Positions 47,107-56,076 of a DNA stretch of 64,000 nt are shown in pieces. Made by a program: the position numbers and the translations under genes. The stretch is from Thiobacillus thioparus DSM 505 (GTDB lineage: Bacteria > Pseudomonadota > Gammaproteobacteria > Burkholderiales > Thiobacillaceae). Within the stretch, counting starts at the first letter, position 1; each line of letters begins with the position of its first letter. The DNA lies in the NCBI RefSeq assembly GCF_000373385.1, contig NZ_KB891316.1:310001-374000 (forward strand), read 5' to 3'. The notes beneath the pieces are model-generated. The model was not told where the DNA came from. It did no database searches and worked only from the letters and a program-made list of their open reading frames with translations.

Positions 47107-47394
47107 GTGAAGCACGCCTATGTCTACTACCGAATCGATCCTGTACAGGCCGGCTTGGCCGCGCGCCGGATCGATGCGCTGCTGGACGCGCTGGCCCGGT
47201 ATTGCAGCCAGCGGCCTCGTCGGTTGAGACGCTGCGACGATCCTACGACGTGGATGGAGATCTACGAAGACATTGCGGATTTTGCGGCGTTTTCCGCCGC
47301 GCTGGACAGGGCCGTGCTTGACCTGGACTGTGCCGGGACCACTGTGGGCGAACGCCACCTGGAGTGTTTCTCGGCGTTCGATCCAGCCTCATAG
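47107..47394 (+). CDS. DUF4936-family protein
   Basis: A 95-residue protein with YVYYRIDP near the N terminus and a RLRRCDDPTTWMEIYE core. This matches DUF4936, a small dimeric ferredoxin-like family common beside ygfZ in betaproteobacteria; function unknown. GTG at 47107 is directly adjacent to the ygfZ stop (no spacer), so coupling is likely. A bidirectional terminator follows. Confidence 0.75.
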   Translation: MKHAYVYYRIDPVQAGLAARRIDALLDALARYCSQRPRRLRRCDDPTTWMEIYEDIADFAAFSAALDRAVLDLDCAGTTVGERHLECFSAFDPAS

Positions 47395-47400
47395 ACCTCA

Positions 47401-47430
47401 TGAAAAAGCCGGGCAAGCCCGGCTTTTTCA
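47401..47430. terminator. Bidirectional intrinsic terminator
   Basis: TGAAAAAGCCGGG-CAAG-CCCGGCTTTTTCA forms a 13-bp stem with A/T-rich flanks on both sides. It serves the ygfZ/DUF4936 transcript from the left and the CsgG-like gene from the right. Confidence 0.9.
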
Positions 47431-47451
47431 CAATAGACGAAACACAAACGC

Positions 47452-48486
47452 CTACCTCTTCACCATCACCTTTTCCACCCAGCCTTCGCCATCCTGGCCT
47501 TGGACGGAAATAAATCCGCCCTGGTCATGGCCGGTATAGATGACCTCTTCACCTCGCGCGAGAGTCGCGACCACTTTGGAGGTTTTCTTGGGCTGGGCGT
47601 AGACCTTCAGTCCGGCAATTTTTCCGGTTACCGTGTCGCCTTCCTCGAACACGATGCCAGCCTTGGTCGGCTGGCCGGATTTGCCCTTGAGATTGATCTC
47701 CTGGCGGGCCATCTCCGGATTGTTGCGGATGGAGCGCACGATGTTGTTCCAGTTGTCCAGGTAGCTGGCCGCGATGACCTTTCCTTCCGGCGTATTGGTG
47801 TAGGCGCCGAGCCCACCGGCCGCGCCGCCGCCGACCAGCAGCCCGCCCACGCTCCAGTCCGTTTTCTCGGCATTGCCGGTGGCCGAAGCGAGCTGCAGCG
47901 AAGAACGCGAATCCGAGAGGATCATGGTGGTTTGCGCCGACTTGAACTTGAGGCCGGCCGCGACCAGGCCCGCCACGGCGCCCAACACGCCAAGGCCGCC
48001 CAGTGCGCCACCCACGCCGCCCGAATCCTTGCTGGAGAATACTGCATCGGGGGTCAGCACGTAGTCGGCCGTGACCATCTGGCCTTTACCCATGTTGGAA
48101 CCCTTGCGCAGTTCGCCGGACTCGGCCAGTTGACGCTCCTGCATCAGGTTCTGCATGGCGCGACCCCGCTCCACCAGAACAAAGCAGTTGGATTGCTGCA
48201 CCATCATGCGAATCAGGCCGGTCGGCGATTGCAGGCCGTATTGGAGCAGATGGGAAATCACGGCATCCTGCGGCTCGACCACGGCCAGCGTGCCGTAGGG
48301 CTTGTCGCATTTTTCAAGTTCCTTGGCTTCCCCTTGTGCCCCGTCCGGCCCCGCAGAGCCGGACGGTTGACCGGCCTCTTTTTTATCGCCACCCCCCAGT
48401 TTGAAGTCGAACAGGCCAGCATAGACCGGATTGATCGCCTGCGTCAGAAACAAGCCGGTAACGAATGCGCGTGCCATGGCTGTCAT
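47452..48486 (-). CDS. CsgG-domain secreted protein with C-terminal SH3-like domain
   Basis: The 344-residue precursor has a signal peptide (ARAFVTGLFLTQAINPVYA) and no lipobox at the expected place. A CsgG-like core follows (residues about 65-200: GLIRMMVQQSNCFVLVERGRAM, MQERQLAESGE, TADYVLTPDAVFSS). A glycine-rich membrane-like segment comes next (GGLGVLGAVAGLVAAGLKF), then after a linker a C-terminal SH3 domain (about 285-344: KVYAQPKKTSKVVATLARGEEVIY). CsgG forms curli export pores; here no csgA/csgB/csgE/csgF are present. The ATG at 48486 has GGGAGA before it; the upstream frame extension has no signal peptide. Function unknown. Confidence 0.8.
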   Translation of the reverse strand: MTAMARAFVTGLFLTQAINPVYAGLFDFKLGGGDKKEAGQPSGSAGPDGAQGEAKELEKCDKPYGTLAVVEPQDAVISHLLQYGLQSPTGLIRMMVQQSNCFVLVERGRAMQNLMQERQLAESGELRKGSNMGKGQMVTADYVLTPDAVFSSKDSGGVGGALGGLGVLGAVAGLVAAGLKFKSAQTTMILSDSRSSLQLASATGNAEKTDWSVGGLLVGGGAAGGLGAYTNTPEGKVIAASYLDNWNNIVRSIRNNPEMARQEINLKGKSGQPTKAGIVFEEGDTVTGKIAGLKVYAQPKKTSKVVATLARGEEVIYTGHDQGGFISVQGQDGEGWVEKVMVKR

Positions 48487-48614
48487 TGTTATCTCCCTTG
48501 ATTGATTTAAAAAGATTATATCCATTTCAAGTGTCATCCAGACGCGTACAAAACGCCTTGGTTTCCATCGTTCACGTTCTATAAACAAGGCACGCACACC
48601 ACAAGGAGGTCATC

Positions 48615-48977
48615 ATGCTGGATATCAACAAAATGGTGGAACAAGAACATTCGGGCCCAACGGTCCGCGGTTATCTCATCGACCTGGAACCCTGGACGGA
48701 AGAACAGGCGATCGAGCGGGCACACCGGGATGGGCTGGAGTTGACCGACGGCCATTTGGCCATCATTCGCTATCTGCGCGACTGTTACGCCGATCATGGC
48801 GGCACCATCAATGCGCGCATGCTGGCGCATTCGTTGGAAGAGGAATTTGCAGGCCAGGGCGGACACAAGTTCCTGTACAACCTGTTTCCGCTTGGACCGA
48901 TCGCCCAGGCCAGTCACTATGCCGGCCTGCCGATGCCGCCTGGCACCCGCGATCCCTCATTTGGTACGACGCACTAA
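48615..48977 (+). CDS. DsrC/TusE-like protein without the redox cysteines
   Basis: The 120-residue product aligns with DsrC/TusE through GYLIDLEPWTEEQA, LTDGHLAIIRYLRDCYADHG and KFLYNLFPLGPIAQASHYAGLPMP. DsrC carries sulfur on a C-terminal Cys and a second Cys in the QACK loop. Here that loop reads QASH, and the C terminus extends past the GLPMPPG motif with no cysteine; the only Cys is Cys57 in the helical core. This fits the cysteine-less RspA-type regulatory branch rather than a sulfur carrier. A strong AAGGAGGT precedes the ATG. It stands alone between the CsgG-like gene and alr. Confidence 0.85.
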   Translation: MLDINKMVEQEHSGPTVRGYLIDLEPWTEEQAIERAHRDGLELTDGHLAIIRYLRDCYADHGGTINARMLAHSLEEEFAGQGGHKFLYNLFPLGPIAQASHYAGLPMPPGTRDPSFGTTH

Positions 48978-48980
48978 GCC

Positions 48981-50048
48981 CTAGTCGGTTTCTTCCACTG
49001 GAACCCGCGCAGCCAGCGCGCACAGCAGTTCATAACTGCTGGTGCCTGCGGCTGCGGCTACCGTATCCACGGGTAAACCTTCGCCCCACAGCACGACCGG
49101 GCTCCCCACGCCGGCTTCGGGGCATTCGCCCAGATCGACGCACAGCATGTCCATCGACACCCGGCCCAGTGTCCGGCTGAGGCGTCCATCGACAAGAGCC
49201 GGCGTACCGGTCAGTGCATGACGCGGATACCCATCCGCATAGCCGCAGGCGACCACGCCCACCCGCATGGGACGGTCGGCACGAAACAACTGCCCATATC
49301 CCACGCCCTCGCCCGCTTGCAGGGTCTGCACGCTGATGATTTCCGACTGCAGGGTCATGGCCGGCCTCAAGCCCAATTGCTCGGCCGACACGTCGGCAAA
49401 CGGCGACGCACCATAGAGCATCAGTCCCGGGCGCGCCCAGGCGCCGAGGGTCTGCGGATAACGCAACAGCGCAGCCGAATTGGCGCTGCTCCATGGCAGG
49501 CCGTAGGCCGACAGTTCGCGCAGGAAAGGGTGCAGCTGCCAGTCCACGCCGACCGTTTCATCCGCTTGGGCAAAGTGCGTCATCAGGGTAATGCCGGCCA
49601 CCGCGCTCAGGCTTCTCGTCCGTGCGACGATGGCGGCATGATCGGCCAGCGGAAATCCCAGCCGGTGCATGCCGCTGTCGAATTTGAGGAAAACCTGAAG
49701 AGGCCGCGCGGGCGGTTGCTGCTGCAGCCAGTCGAGATGGGCGGGATGATGCAACACCGGCCACAGATCCAGGTCGGCGCAGGTGGCGATTTCGTCCGCG
49801 CCGAACATGCCCTCGAGCAGCAGGATGGGCTGGTCGACCCCCATCAATCTCAGGTTGGCTGCCTCTTCCAGTGTCAGCACGGCAAAGCCGTCGGCAGCCG
49901 CCAATGCGCGCCGTGCACGCGACAGCCCGTGACCGTAGGCATTGGCCTTGACCACTGCAAACACGCGCGCTGTACCGGCATGACTGCGTGCCACACGCAG
50001 GTTGTGCGCCATCGCGCCGATGGAGATTCGCGCCTGGATGGGCCGCAT
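48981..50048 (-). CDS. alr: Alanine racemase
   Basis: PLP enzyme making D-alanine for peptidoglycan. The 355-residue product has VFAVVKANAYGHG with the PLP lysine, FLKFDSGMHRLGFP, THFAQAD, RPGLMLYGASPF and the catalytic tyrosine region VGYGQLF/RVSMDMLCVDLG. The ATG at 50048 is chosen by homology; a longer upstream frame overlapping dnaB has no similarity. It lies 4 bases after dnaB. Confidence 0.95.
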   Translation of the reverse strand: MRPIQARISIGAMAHNLRVARSHAGTARVFAVVKANAYGHGLSRARRALAAADGFAVLTLEEAANLRLMGVDQPILLLEGMFGADEIATCADLDLWPVLHHPAHLDWLQQQPPARPLQVFLKFDSGMHRLGFPLADHAAIVARTRSLSAVAGITLMTHFAQADETVGVDWQLHPFLRELSAYGLPWSSANSAALLRYPQTLGAWARPGLMLYGASPFADVSAEQLGLRPAMTLQSEIISVQTLQAGEGVGYGQLFRADRPMRVGVVACGYADGYPRHALTGTPALVDGRLSRTLGRVSMDMLCVDLGECPEAGVGSPVVLWGEGLPVDTVAAAAGTSSYELLCALAARVPVEETD

Positions 50049-50052
50049 CGGT

Positions 50053-51444
50053 TTAGTAAGAGCCCGGCTGCGCCAGCGTTTCGAAGCGCGTGTATTCGCC
50101 GAGGAAGGCCAGTCGCACCGTGCCGATGGGGCCGTTACGCTGCTTGCTGATGATGATTTCCGCCGTGCCCTTGTCCTGGGTATCGGGGTTGTAGACCTCG
50201 TCGCGATAGATGAACAGGATGACGTCGGCATCCTGTTCGATGGCGCCCGATTCGCGCAGATCGGACATCACCGGGCGCTTGTTGGGACGTTGCTCCAAGC
50301 TCCGGTTCAACTGCGACAGCGCGATCACCGGCACATGCAACTCCTTCGCCAGCCCCTTCAGCGCGCGCGAGATTTCGGATATTTCGGTGGCGCGGTTCTC
50401 GCCGGTACCGCTGCCCGCCATCAGTTGCAGATAGTCGATCACGATCAGACCGAGCTTGCCGCACTGACGCATCAGCCGGCGTGCGCGTGCGCGCAGTTCG
50501 AGCACGTTGAGTCCTGGCGACTCGTCGATGAACACCGGTGCCTCGTTGAGCTTGCCGAGCGCGTAGGTGAGGCGCTGCCAGTCGTCCTCGCCCAGTTTGC
50601 CGGTGCGCAGCCGGTGCTGGTCGAGCTTGCCGACCGAACCGATCATCCGCATCACCAGCTGGGCACCGCCCATTTCCATCGAGAACACCGCCACCGGCAG
50701 GCCGGTGTCGAGCGCGACGTTTTCGGCGATATTGATCGAGAAGGCGGTCTTGCCCATCGACGGTCGTCCGGCGACGATGACAAGGTCGCCCGGCTGCAGG
50801 CCGGAGGTCTTCTGGTCGAGGTCGTGAAAACCAGTCGGCACACCGGTGACGCCAGAATCGTTGTCGCGGTGATAGAGCTCGTCGATACGCTCGACCACTT
50901 CCTTCAGCAAGGGTTTGATTTCGGTGAATCCCGCCTGCCCGCGGCTGCCGGACTCGGCGATCTCGAACACCTTGGCTTCGGCTTCGTCGAGCAGTTGCGA
51001 GGCGCTGCGCCCGGCAGGCGAATAGGCGGTGTCGGCGATTCCGGTCGCCACCTCGGCGAGCCGCCGCATTACCGAGCGCTCGCGCACGATTTCGGCATAA
51101 CGGCGGATGTTGGCAGCCGACGGTGTGTTACTTGCCAGCGCGACGATGTAGGCGAGCCCGCCGACGTTTTCGAGCTGTCCCATGGACTGCAGCGCCTCGG
51201 ACACCGTCACGGCATCGGCCGGGCGATTCTCGGCGATCTGCCGCACGATCGCGCGCAGGATCTGGCGATGATCCTGGCGGTAGAAATCGCTTTCCGATAC
51301 CACGTCGCCGATGCGGTCCCATGCGCTGTTGTCGAGCAACAGGCCGCCCAGCACCGCCTGCTCGGCTTCCAGCGAGTGCGGCGGCAGACGCATCTGCGCC
51401 AGTTGGGGATCGGAATTTGCGGTCAGGGAGTGGATGGCGGCCAT
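50053..51444 (-). CDS. dnaB: Replicative DNA helicase DnaB
   Basis: Hexameric replication-fork helicase of 463 residues. It has an N-terminal primase-interacting domain (LRLPPHSLEAEQAVLGGLLLDN-type: RLPPHSLEAEQAVLGG), Walker A GRPSMGKTAF near residue 208, Walker B LIVIDYLQLM, and SQLNRSLEQRPNKRP with the arginine-finger region. It follows the rpsF-priB-rpsR-rplI cluster but is separated from it by an intrinsic terminator. alr is 4 bases downstream. Confidence 0.97.
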   Translation of the reverse strand: MAAIHSLTANSDPQLAQMRLPPHSLEAEQAVLGGLLLDNSAWDRIGDVVSESDFYRQDHRQILRAIVRQIAENRPADAVTVSEALQSMGQLENVGGLAYIVALASNTPSAANIRRYAEIVRERSVMRRLAEVATGIADTAYSPAGRSASQLLDEAEAKVFEIAESGSRGQAGFTEIKPLLKEVVERIDELYHRDNDSGVTGVPTGFHDLDQKTSGLQPGDLVIVAGRPSMGKTAFSINIAENVALDTGLPVAVFSMEMGGAQLVMRMIGSVGKLDQHRLRTGKLGEDDWQRLTYALGKLNEAPVFIDESPGLNVLELRARARRLMRQCGKLGLIVIDYLQLMAGSGTGENRATEISEISRALKGLAKELHVPVIALSQLNRSLEQRPNKRPVMSDLRESGAIEQDADVILFIYRDEVYNPDTQDKGTAEIIISKQRNGPIGTVRLAFLGEYTRFETLAQPGSY

Positions 51445-51530
51445 GGCAGGATTCTAGTCTTCAGCCTCGGACCCACCAAGGGAAAAGCTGTGGATAAGGC
51501 GTGGACAGCCGGGTATGTCCTGAGGACAAA

Positions 51531-51557
51531 TAAAAAAGGGAGCCGAGGGCTCCCTTT
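51531..51557 (-). terminator. Intrinsic terminator after rplI
   Basis: AAAGGGAGCC-GAG-GGCTCCCTTT (51535-51557) is a perfect 10-bp stem. On the minus strand it is followed by a TTTTTTA run, so it should end the rpsF-priB-rpsR-rplI transcript before dnaB. Confidence 0.87.
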
Positions 51558-51575
51558 CCGGGAATGGCCGGCGGA

Positions 51576-52025
51576 TTACTGTTCGCCGACCACCACCACC
51601 GTGATGTTGGCGGTGACGTCATGGTGCAGACCCAGCACCACCGGGTATTCGCCAATGGCCTTGAACGGGCCTTCGGGCAGGCGGATTTCCGCCTTGACCA
51701 CGTCGTGGCCCTGCGCTTTCAGCGCATCGGCGATATCGGCGTTGGTCACGGAGCCGAACAGGCGGCCATCGACGCCGGCCTTATGGCTGACCGTCACGCT
51801 GGCGCCTTCCAGTTTTTCGCCGCGGCGCTGGGCATCGGCCAGCTTTTCGGCGGCCACACGTTCCAGTTCGGCCTTCTGTGCGGCAAACGCTTCCATGCTG
51901 GCCTGCGTGGCGCGTCGCGCACGGCCGGTGGGAATCAGAAAGTTGCGGGCGTAGCCGTCTTTCACCTTGACCACGTCACCCAGATTGCCCAGGTTGACGA
52001 CTTTGTCCATCAGAATCACTTGCAT
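51576..52025 (-). CDS. rplI: 50S ribosomal protein L9
   Basis: The 149-residue protein starts [32 protein letters not shown], the canonical L9 N-terminal domain that binds 23S rRNA, and is linked by a long helix ([22 protein letters not shown]) to a C-terminal domain. GAGGAG precedes the ATG at 52025. It lies 10 bases after rpsR in the standard order. Confidence 0.98.
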   Translation of the reverse strand: MQVILMDKVVNLGNLGDVVKVKDGYARNFLIPTGRARRATQASMEAFAAQKAELERVAAEKLADAQRRGEKLEGASVTVSHKAGVDGRLFGSVTNADIADALKAQGHDVVKAEIRLPEGPFKAIGEYPVVLGLHHDVTANITVVVVGEQ

Positions 52026-52035
52026 GGTCGTCTCC

Positions 52036-52323
52036 TCAATGCAGATCGGTGTAAGGCATGAGCGCCAGGAAGCGCGCACGCTTGATCGCCGTACCCAGCT
52101 GGCGCTGATAGTGCGCCTTGGTGCCGGTGATGCGGGCCGGGATGATGCGGCCGTTCTCGGCGATGAACTCCTTCAGCACTTCGATGTCCTTGTAATCGAC
52201 TTCGACCACTTTTTCAGCAGTGAAGCGGCAGAACTTGCGACGCTTGAAGAGACCGCGATTGCCGCTGTCGCGGCGCTTGTTGGCGAACTTGCCGCCGGAT
52301 TTTCCACCCATGGGACGTGCCAT
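52036..52323 (-). CDS. rpsR: 30S ribosomal protein S18
   Basis: A 95-residue protein with the conserved [21 protein letters not shown] and [20 protein letters not shown] core that binds S6 and 16S rRNA. It has a basic glycine-rich N-terminal extension of about 25 residues, slightly longer than the E. coli protein (75). It is flanked by priB and rplI. Confidence 0.97.
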   Translation of the reverse strand: MARPMGGKSGGKFANKRRDSGNRGLFKRRKFCRFTAEKVVEVDYKDIEVLKEFIAENGRIIPARITGTKAHYQRQLGTAIKRARFLALMPYTDLH

Positions 52324-52326
52324 GAT

Positions 52327-52617
52327 TTATTCCTTTTCGATTCGATTCAATATCAAGATCAGTTGCCGGCTGTTCATGCTGCGTCGGTTCAACGCGCCTT
52401 CTAGTTTCACCTGCGTTCCTACCACCAGCTGAGCCAGTTGGCTTGCAAGCGATCCACTCGCTTGCACCGTCAACTCGCATTCCACCTGCCGGGCCTGGGA
52501 TGCCACCGCCTGACTGCTGCGATGCAGAATCACCGCTTCCGCTATCGGTACGCCAGCCGGGCTGTAACGCACAAGATCAACCTGGATGAGGACTCCACTG
52601 ATGACCAGCCGGTTCAC
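52327..52617 (-). CDS. priB: Primosomal replication protein PriB
   Basis: A 96-residue OB-fold protein (LVISGVLIQVDLVRYSPAGVPIAEAVILHRSSQ) that bridges PriA and DnaT at restarted replication forks and resembles SSB. The gene sits between rpsF and rpsR, its invariant position in beta- and gammaproteobacteria, and starts 4 bases after rpsF. Confidence 0.94.
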   Translation of the reverse strand: MNRLVISGVLIQVDLVRYSPAGVPIAEAVILHRSSQAVASQARQVECELTVQASGSLASQLAQLVVGTQVKLEGALNRRSMNSRQLILILNRIEKE

Positions 52618-52621
52618 TCAC

Positions 52622-53020
52622 TCAAGCTGCCGCGGGCTGTTCGACTGCGGCTTCCGGCTTGGCGCCTTCTGCCTTGGCGCTGTCCAGCATGTCACGCGAT
52701 TTTTCTTCCTTCATCATCGGTGAAGCCGTGGTCACGGCATCGTCGCGCTTGATGGTCAGATGGCGCAGCACGGCGTCGTTGAACTTGAAGCCATGCTCGA
52801 GTTCTTCCAGCGTTTCCTGGTCGCACTCGATGTTCATTAGCACGTAGTGGGCCTTATGGACCTTCTGGATCGGGTAGGCCATCTGGCGGCGGCCCCAGTC
52901 TTCCAGGCGGTGGACGCTGCCGCCGCGCGTGGTGATGTTGCCCTTGTAGCGTTCGATCATGGCGGGCACCTGCTCGCTCTGATCGGGATGGACGATAAAT
53001 ACGATTTCGTAATGCCGCAT
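52622..53020 (-). CDS. rpsF: 30S ribosomal protein S6
   Basis: The 132-residue protein has [44 protein letters not shown] and a C-terminal acidic/alanine-rich tail ([19 protein letters not shown]). It heads the rpsF-priB-rpsR-rplI operon. The ATG at 53020 is preferred, with GAAAGGAAAC upstream; a longer frame has no S6 similarity. Confidence 0.97.
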   Translation of the reverse strand: MRHYEIVFIVHPDQSEQVPAMIERYKGNITTRGGSVHRLEDWGRRQMAYPIQKVHKAHYVLMNIECDQETLEELEHGFKFNDAVLRHLTIKRDDAVTTASPMMKEEKSRDMLDSAKAEGAKPEAAVEQPAAA

Positions 53021-53080
53021 CAAGTTTCCTTTCGGTTCAGCCCCCCGCTGCGGTGCGGTGGAGCAAGGTGGTAAAGTCAA

Positions 53081-53106
53081 AAGAACAATCCCCGGCAAAC
53101 CGGGGA
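53081..53106 (-). terminator. Intrinsic terminator after the basic amino acid decarboxylase gene
   Basis: TCCCCGG-CAAA-CCGGGGA (53089-53106) is a perfect 7-bp GC-rich stem. On the minus strand it is followed by TTGTTCTTTTG. It stands 60 bases downstream of the decarboxylase stop. Confidence 0.8.
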
Positions 53107-53165
53107 CTGCAAATCATACGCTTTTTGCCTGGCAAATCAAGCCTCGGCCGCACGCGGCGGCCTGG

Positions 53166-55409
53166 TCAGATCACGCAATCGACGTAATAGCGGGGCTTGC
53201 CGTCGACCACGTCCTCGACCAGACCGTGCACATCGGTTTCGAAGCCGGGGAATTTCTCGTTGAATTCGCGGGTGAACTGCAGATAGCGCACGATGGTGCC
53301 GTTGAAGCGCTCGCCCGGGATCAGCAGCGGAATCCCCGGCGGGTAGGGCGTGACCAGCATGGCGGTGATACGGCCTTCAAGCTTGTCGATCTCGACGCGC
53401 TCGATCTCGCGGTGCGCCATCTTGGCGAAGGCGTCCGCAGGCTTCATCGCCGGGGCCATTTCAGACAAATACATCTCGGTCGTCAGACGCGCCACGTCCT
53501 TGGCCTTGTAGATGGTGTGGATCTGGTCACACAGGTCCTTGAGCCCGGTTTTCTCGTAGCGCGGATGCTTTTCGATGAACTCGGGCAGCACGCGCCACAG
53601 CGGCTGGTTTTCGTCGTAGTCGGCCTTGAACTGTTGCAGCGCGGTCACCAGGGTATTCCAGCGACCCTTGGTGATGCCGATGGTGAACATGATGAAGAAG
53701 GAATACAGCCCGGTCTTTTCCACGATGACGCCGTGCTCGGCCAGATACTTGGTGACGATCGCCGCCGGGATGCCCCAGTCGGCAAATGCGCCGTCCACAT
53801 CCAGGCCGGGCGTGATGACGGTGGCCTTGATCGGATCGAGCATGTTGAAGCCGGGCGCGATCTTGCCGAACTCGTGCCAGCGCGCGCCGGTTTCGAGCAT
53901 CCAGTCTTCGCGATCGCCCACGTCCTCTTCGGCCAGCTTCTGCGGTCCCCAGACCTTGAACCACCAGGAGTCGCCGAATTCCTCGTCGACCTTGCGCATG
54001 GCACGGCGGAAATCCAGTGCCTCGCGGATGGATTCCTCCACCAGCGCCGGGCCGCCGGGCGGCTCCATCATCGCCGCCGCCACGTCGCACGAGGCGATGA
54101 TGGCGTATTGCGGCGAGGTCGAGGTGTGCATCAGATAGGCTTCATTGAAACGATGGAAGTCGAGCTTGCGCGTCTCCGAGTCCTGCACCAGGATCTGCGA
54201 AGCCTGGCTCAGGCCCGCCAACAGCTTGTGCGTGGATTGCGTGGCGAACACCAGCGCATCCTTCGCCCGCGGCCGGTTCTTGCCGATGGCGTGCATGCCG
54301 CGATAAAAGTCGTGAAAGGTCGCATGCGGCAGCCAGGCTTCGTCGAAGTGCAGGGTATCGATGTAGTCGCCCAGCAGTTCCTTGATCATGTCGACGTTAT
54401 AGAGGATGCCGTCGTAGGTCGACTGGGTGATGGTGAGAATGCGCGGTTTGCGCTTCACATCCTTGGCGAACGGATGCGCGGCGATTTTCTTTTCGATATT
54501 CTCGGGACGAAACTCGTCCAGCGGGATCGGCCCGATGATGCCGTAGTGGTTGCGAGTCGGCGTCAGGAAGATCGGGATCGCGCCGCACATCATGATGGCG
54601 TGCAGGATGGACTTGTGGCAGTTGCGGTCGACCACGACGATGTCGCCCGGCGCAACCGTGGCGTGCCACACCATCTTGTTGGACGACGAGGTGCCGTTGG
54701 TGACGAAGAACAGGTGGTCGCAATTGAAGATGCGTGCCGCGTTGCGCTCAGACGCCCCCACCGGCCCGGTGTGATCGAGCAGTTGGCCGAGTTCGTCGAC
54801 CGCATTGCAGACGTCGGCACGCAGCAGGTTTTCACCAAAGAACTGGTGGAACATCTGGCCGATCGGCGACTTCAGGAAAGCCACGCCACCCGAGTGCCCG
54901 GGGCAGTGCCAGGAATACGAGCCATCCGCCGCGTAATGCGTCAGCGCGCGGAAGAACGGCGGCACCAGGGAATCGAGATAGGCGCGCGCCTCGCGGCCAA
55001 TGTAGCGCGCAAGGAACTCCGGCGTGTCTTCCAGCATGTGGATGAAACCGTTGAGTTCGCGCAGGATGTCGTTCGGGATATGGCGTGCGGTGCGGGTTTC
55101 GCCGTGCAGGAAAATCGGGATCTCGGCATTGCGGAAGCGCACTTCCTCGACGAATCCGCGGAGCTTTTGCAGTGCCTTGCTCGTATCCTCGTCGCTACCG
55201 GCAAGTTCCTCGTCATCGATCGACAGTACAAAGGCCGACGCGCGGGCCTGCTGCTGGGCAAACGAAGTCAGGTCGCCATAGTTGGTGACGCCGAGTACCT
55301 CCATGCCTTCCTTTTCGATCGCCTCGGCCAGGGTGCGGATACCCAGTCCCGATGCGTTTTCGGAACGGAAATCTTCGTCGATGATGACAATGGGAAAGCG
55401 AAAACGCAT
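53166..55409 (-). CDS. Fold-III PLP lysine/arginine/ornithine decarboxylase
   Basis: The 747-residue protein has an N-terminal flavodoxin-like (wing) domain, a PLP-binding barrel with SYSWHCPGHSGGVAFLKSP and FFVTNGTSSSNKM, and the Schiff-base lysine in STHKLLAGLSQAS. The C-terminal domain ends VDGKPRYYVDCVI. Fold-III decarboxylases convert a basic amino acid to its polyamine precursor or raise cytoplasmic pH; substrate (Lys, Arg or Orn) cannot be settled by eye. It is monocistronic by the terminator downstream. Confidence 0.9.
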   Translation of the reverse strand: MRFRFPIVIIDEDFRSENASGLGIRTLAEAIEKEGMEVLGVTNYGDLTSFAQQQARASAFVLSIDDEELAGSDEDTSKALQKLRGFVEEVRFRNAEIPIFLHGETRTARHIPNDILRELNGFIHMLEDTPEFLARYIGREARAYLDSLVPPFFRALTHYAADGSYSWHCPGHSGGVAFLKSPIGQMFHQFFGENLLRADVCNAVDELGQLLDHTGPVGASERNAARIFNCDHLFFVTNGTSSSNKMVWHATVAPGDIVVVDRNCHKSILHAIMMCGAIPIFLTPTRNHYGIIGPIPLDEFRPENIEKKIAAHPFAKDVKRKPRILTITQSTYDGILYNVDMIKELLGDYIDTLHFDEAWLPHATFHDFYRGMHAIGKNRPRAKDALVFATQSTHKLLAGLSQASQILVQDSETRKLDFHRFNEAYLMHTSTSPQYAIIASCDVAAAMMEPPGGPALVEESIREALDFRRAMRKVDEEFGDSWWFKVWGPQKLAEEDVGDREDWMLETGARWHEFGKIAPGFNMLDPIKATVITPGLDVDGAFADWGIPAAIVTKYLAEHGVIVEKTGLYSFFIMFTIGITKGRWNTLVTALQQFKADYDENQPLWRVLPEFIEKHPRYEKTGLKDLCDQIHTIYKAKDVARLTTEMYLSEMAPAMKPADAFAKMAHREIERVEIDKLEGRITAMLVTPYPPGIPLLIPGERFNGTIVRYLQFTREFNEKFPGFETDVHGLVEDVVDGKPRYYVDCVI

Positions 55410-55509
55410 GGCGACTCCTCAGGGAGGGGCGGGAGAAAAACGCGGATTGTACGTCGCGTGCGCGGCAGCCGGATGAATTTTTGCGCGCGGGCTGAAATGG
55501 CGGCGCCGG

Positions 55510-56076
55510 TCAGATCTTGGGGAGCGTGACCCCAACCTGGCCCTGGTATTTGCCGCCGCGGTCCTTGTACGAGGTTTCGCACACCTCATCGGACTCGAGG
55601 AACAGCATCTGGGCCACGCCTTCGTTGGCGTAGATTCGCGCGGGCAGCGGCGTGGTGTTGGAAAACTCCAGCGTCACATGGCCTTCCCATTCGGGTTCCA
55701 GCGGCGTCACGTTGACGATGATGCCGCAACGCGCGTAGGTGCTTTTGCCCAAACAGATCGTCAGCACGCTGCGCGGGATACGGAAGTACTCCACCGTCCG
55801 CGCCAGCGCGAACGAGTTCGGGGGGATGATGCACGAATCGCCCTTGACCTCGACGAACGAGTTCGGATCGAACGCCTTCGGGTCGACGATCGTGGTGTTG
55901 ATATCGGTGAACAGCTTGAATTCGCTGGCGCATCGCACGTCGTATCCGTAGCTCGACGTACCGTACGACACGATGGATCGGCCACCGGCCTGTTTGATCT
56001 GTCCCGGCTCGAACGGTTCGATCATGCCATGCTCAGCCGCCATGCGACGGATCCATCGGTCGGACTTGATGCTCAT
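55510..56076 (-). CDS. dcd: dCTP deaminase
   Basis: Produces dUTP for thymidylate synthesis. The 188-residue trimer subunit has [79 protein letters not shown] (substrate site) and ends [16 protein letters not shown]. It overlaps the apbC stop as TGATG, a pairing seen across betaproteobacteria. Confidence 0.97.
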   Translation of the reverse strand: MSIKSDRWIRRMAAEHGMIEPFEPGQIKQAGGRSIVSYGTSSYGYDVRCASEFKLFTDINTTIVDPKAFDPNSFVEVKGDSCIIPPNSFALARTVEYFRIPRSVLTICLGKSTYARCGIIVNVTPLEPEWEGHVTLEFSNTTPLPARIYANEGVAQMLFLESDEVCETSYKDRGGKYQGQVGVTLPKI

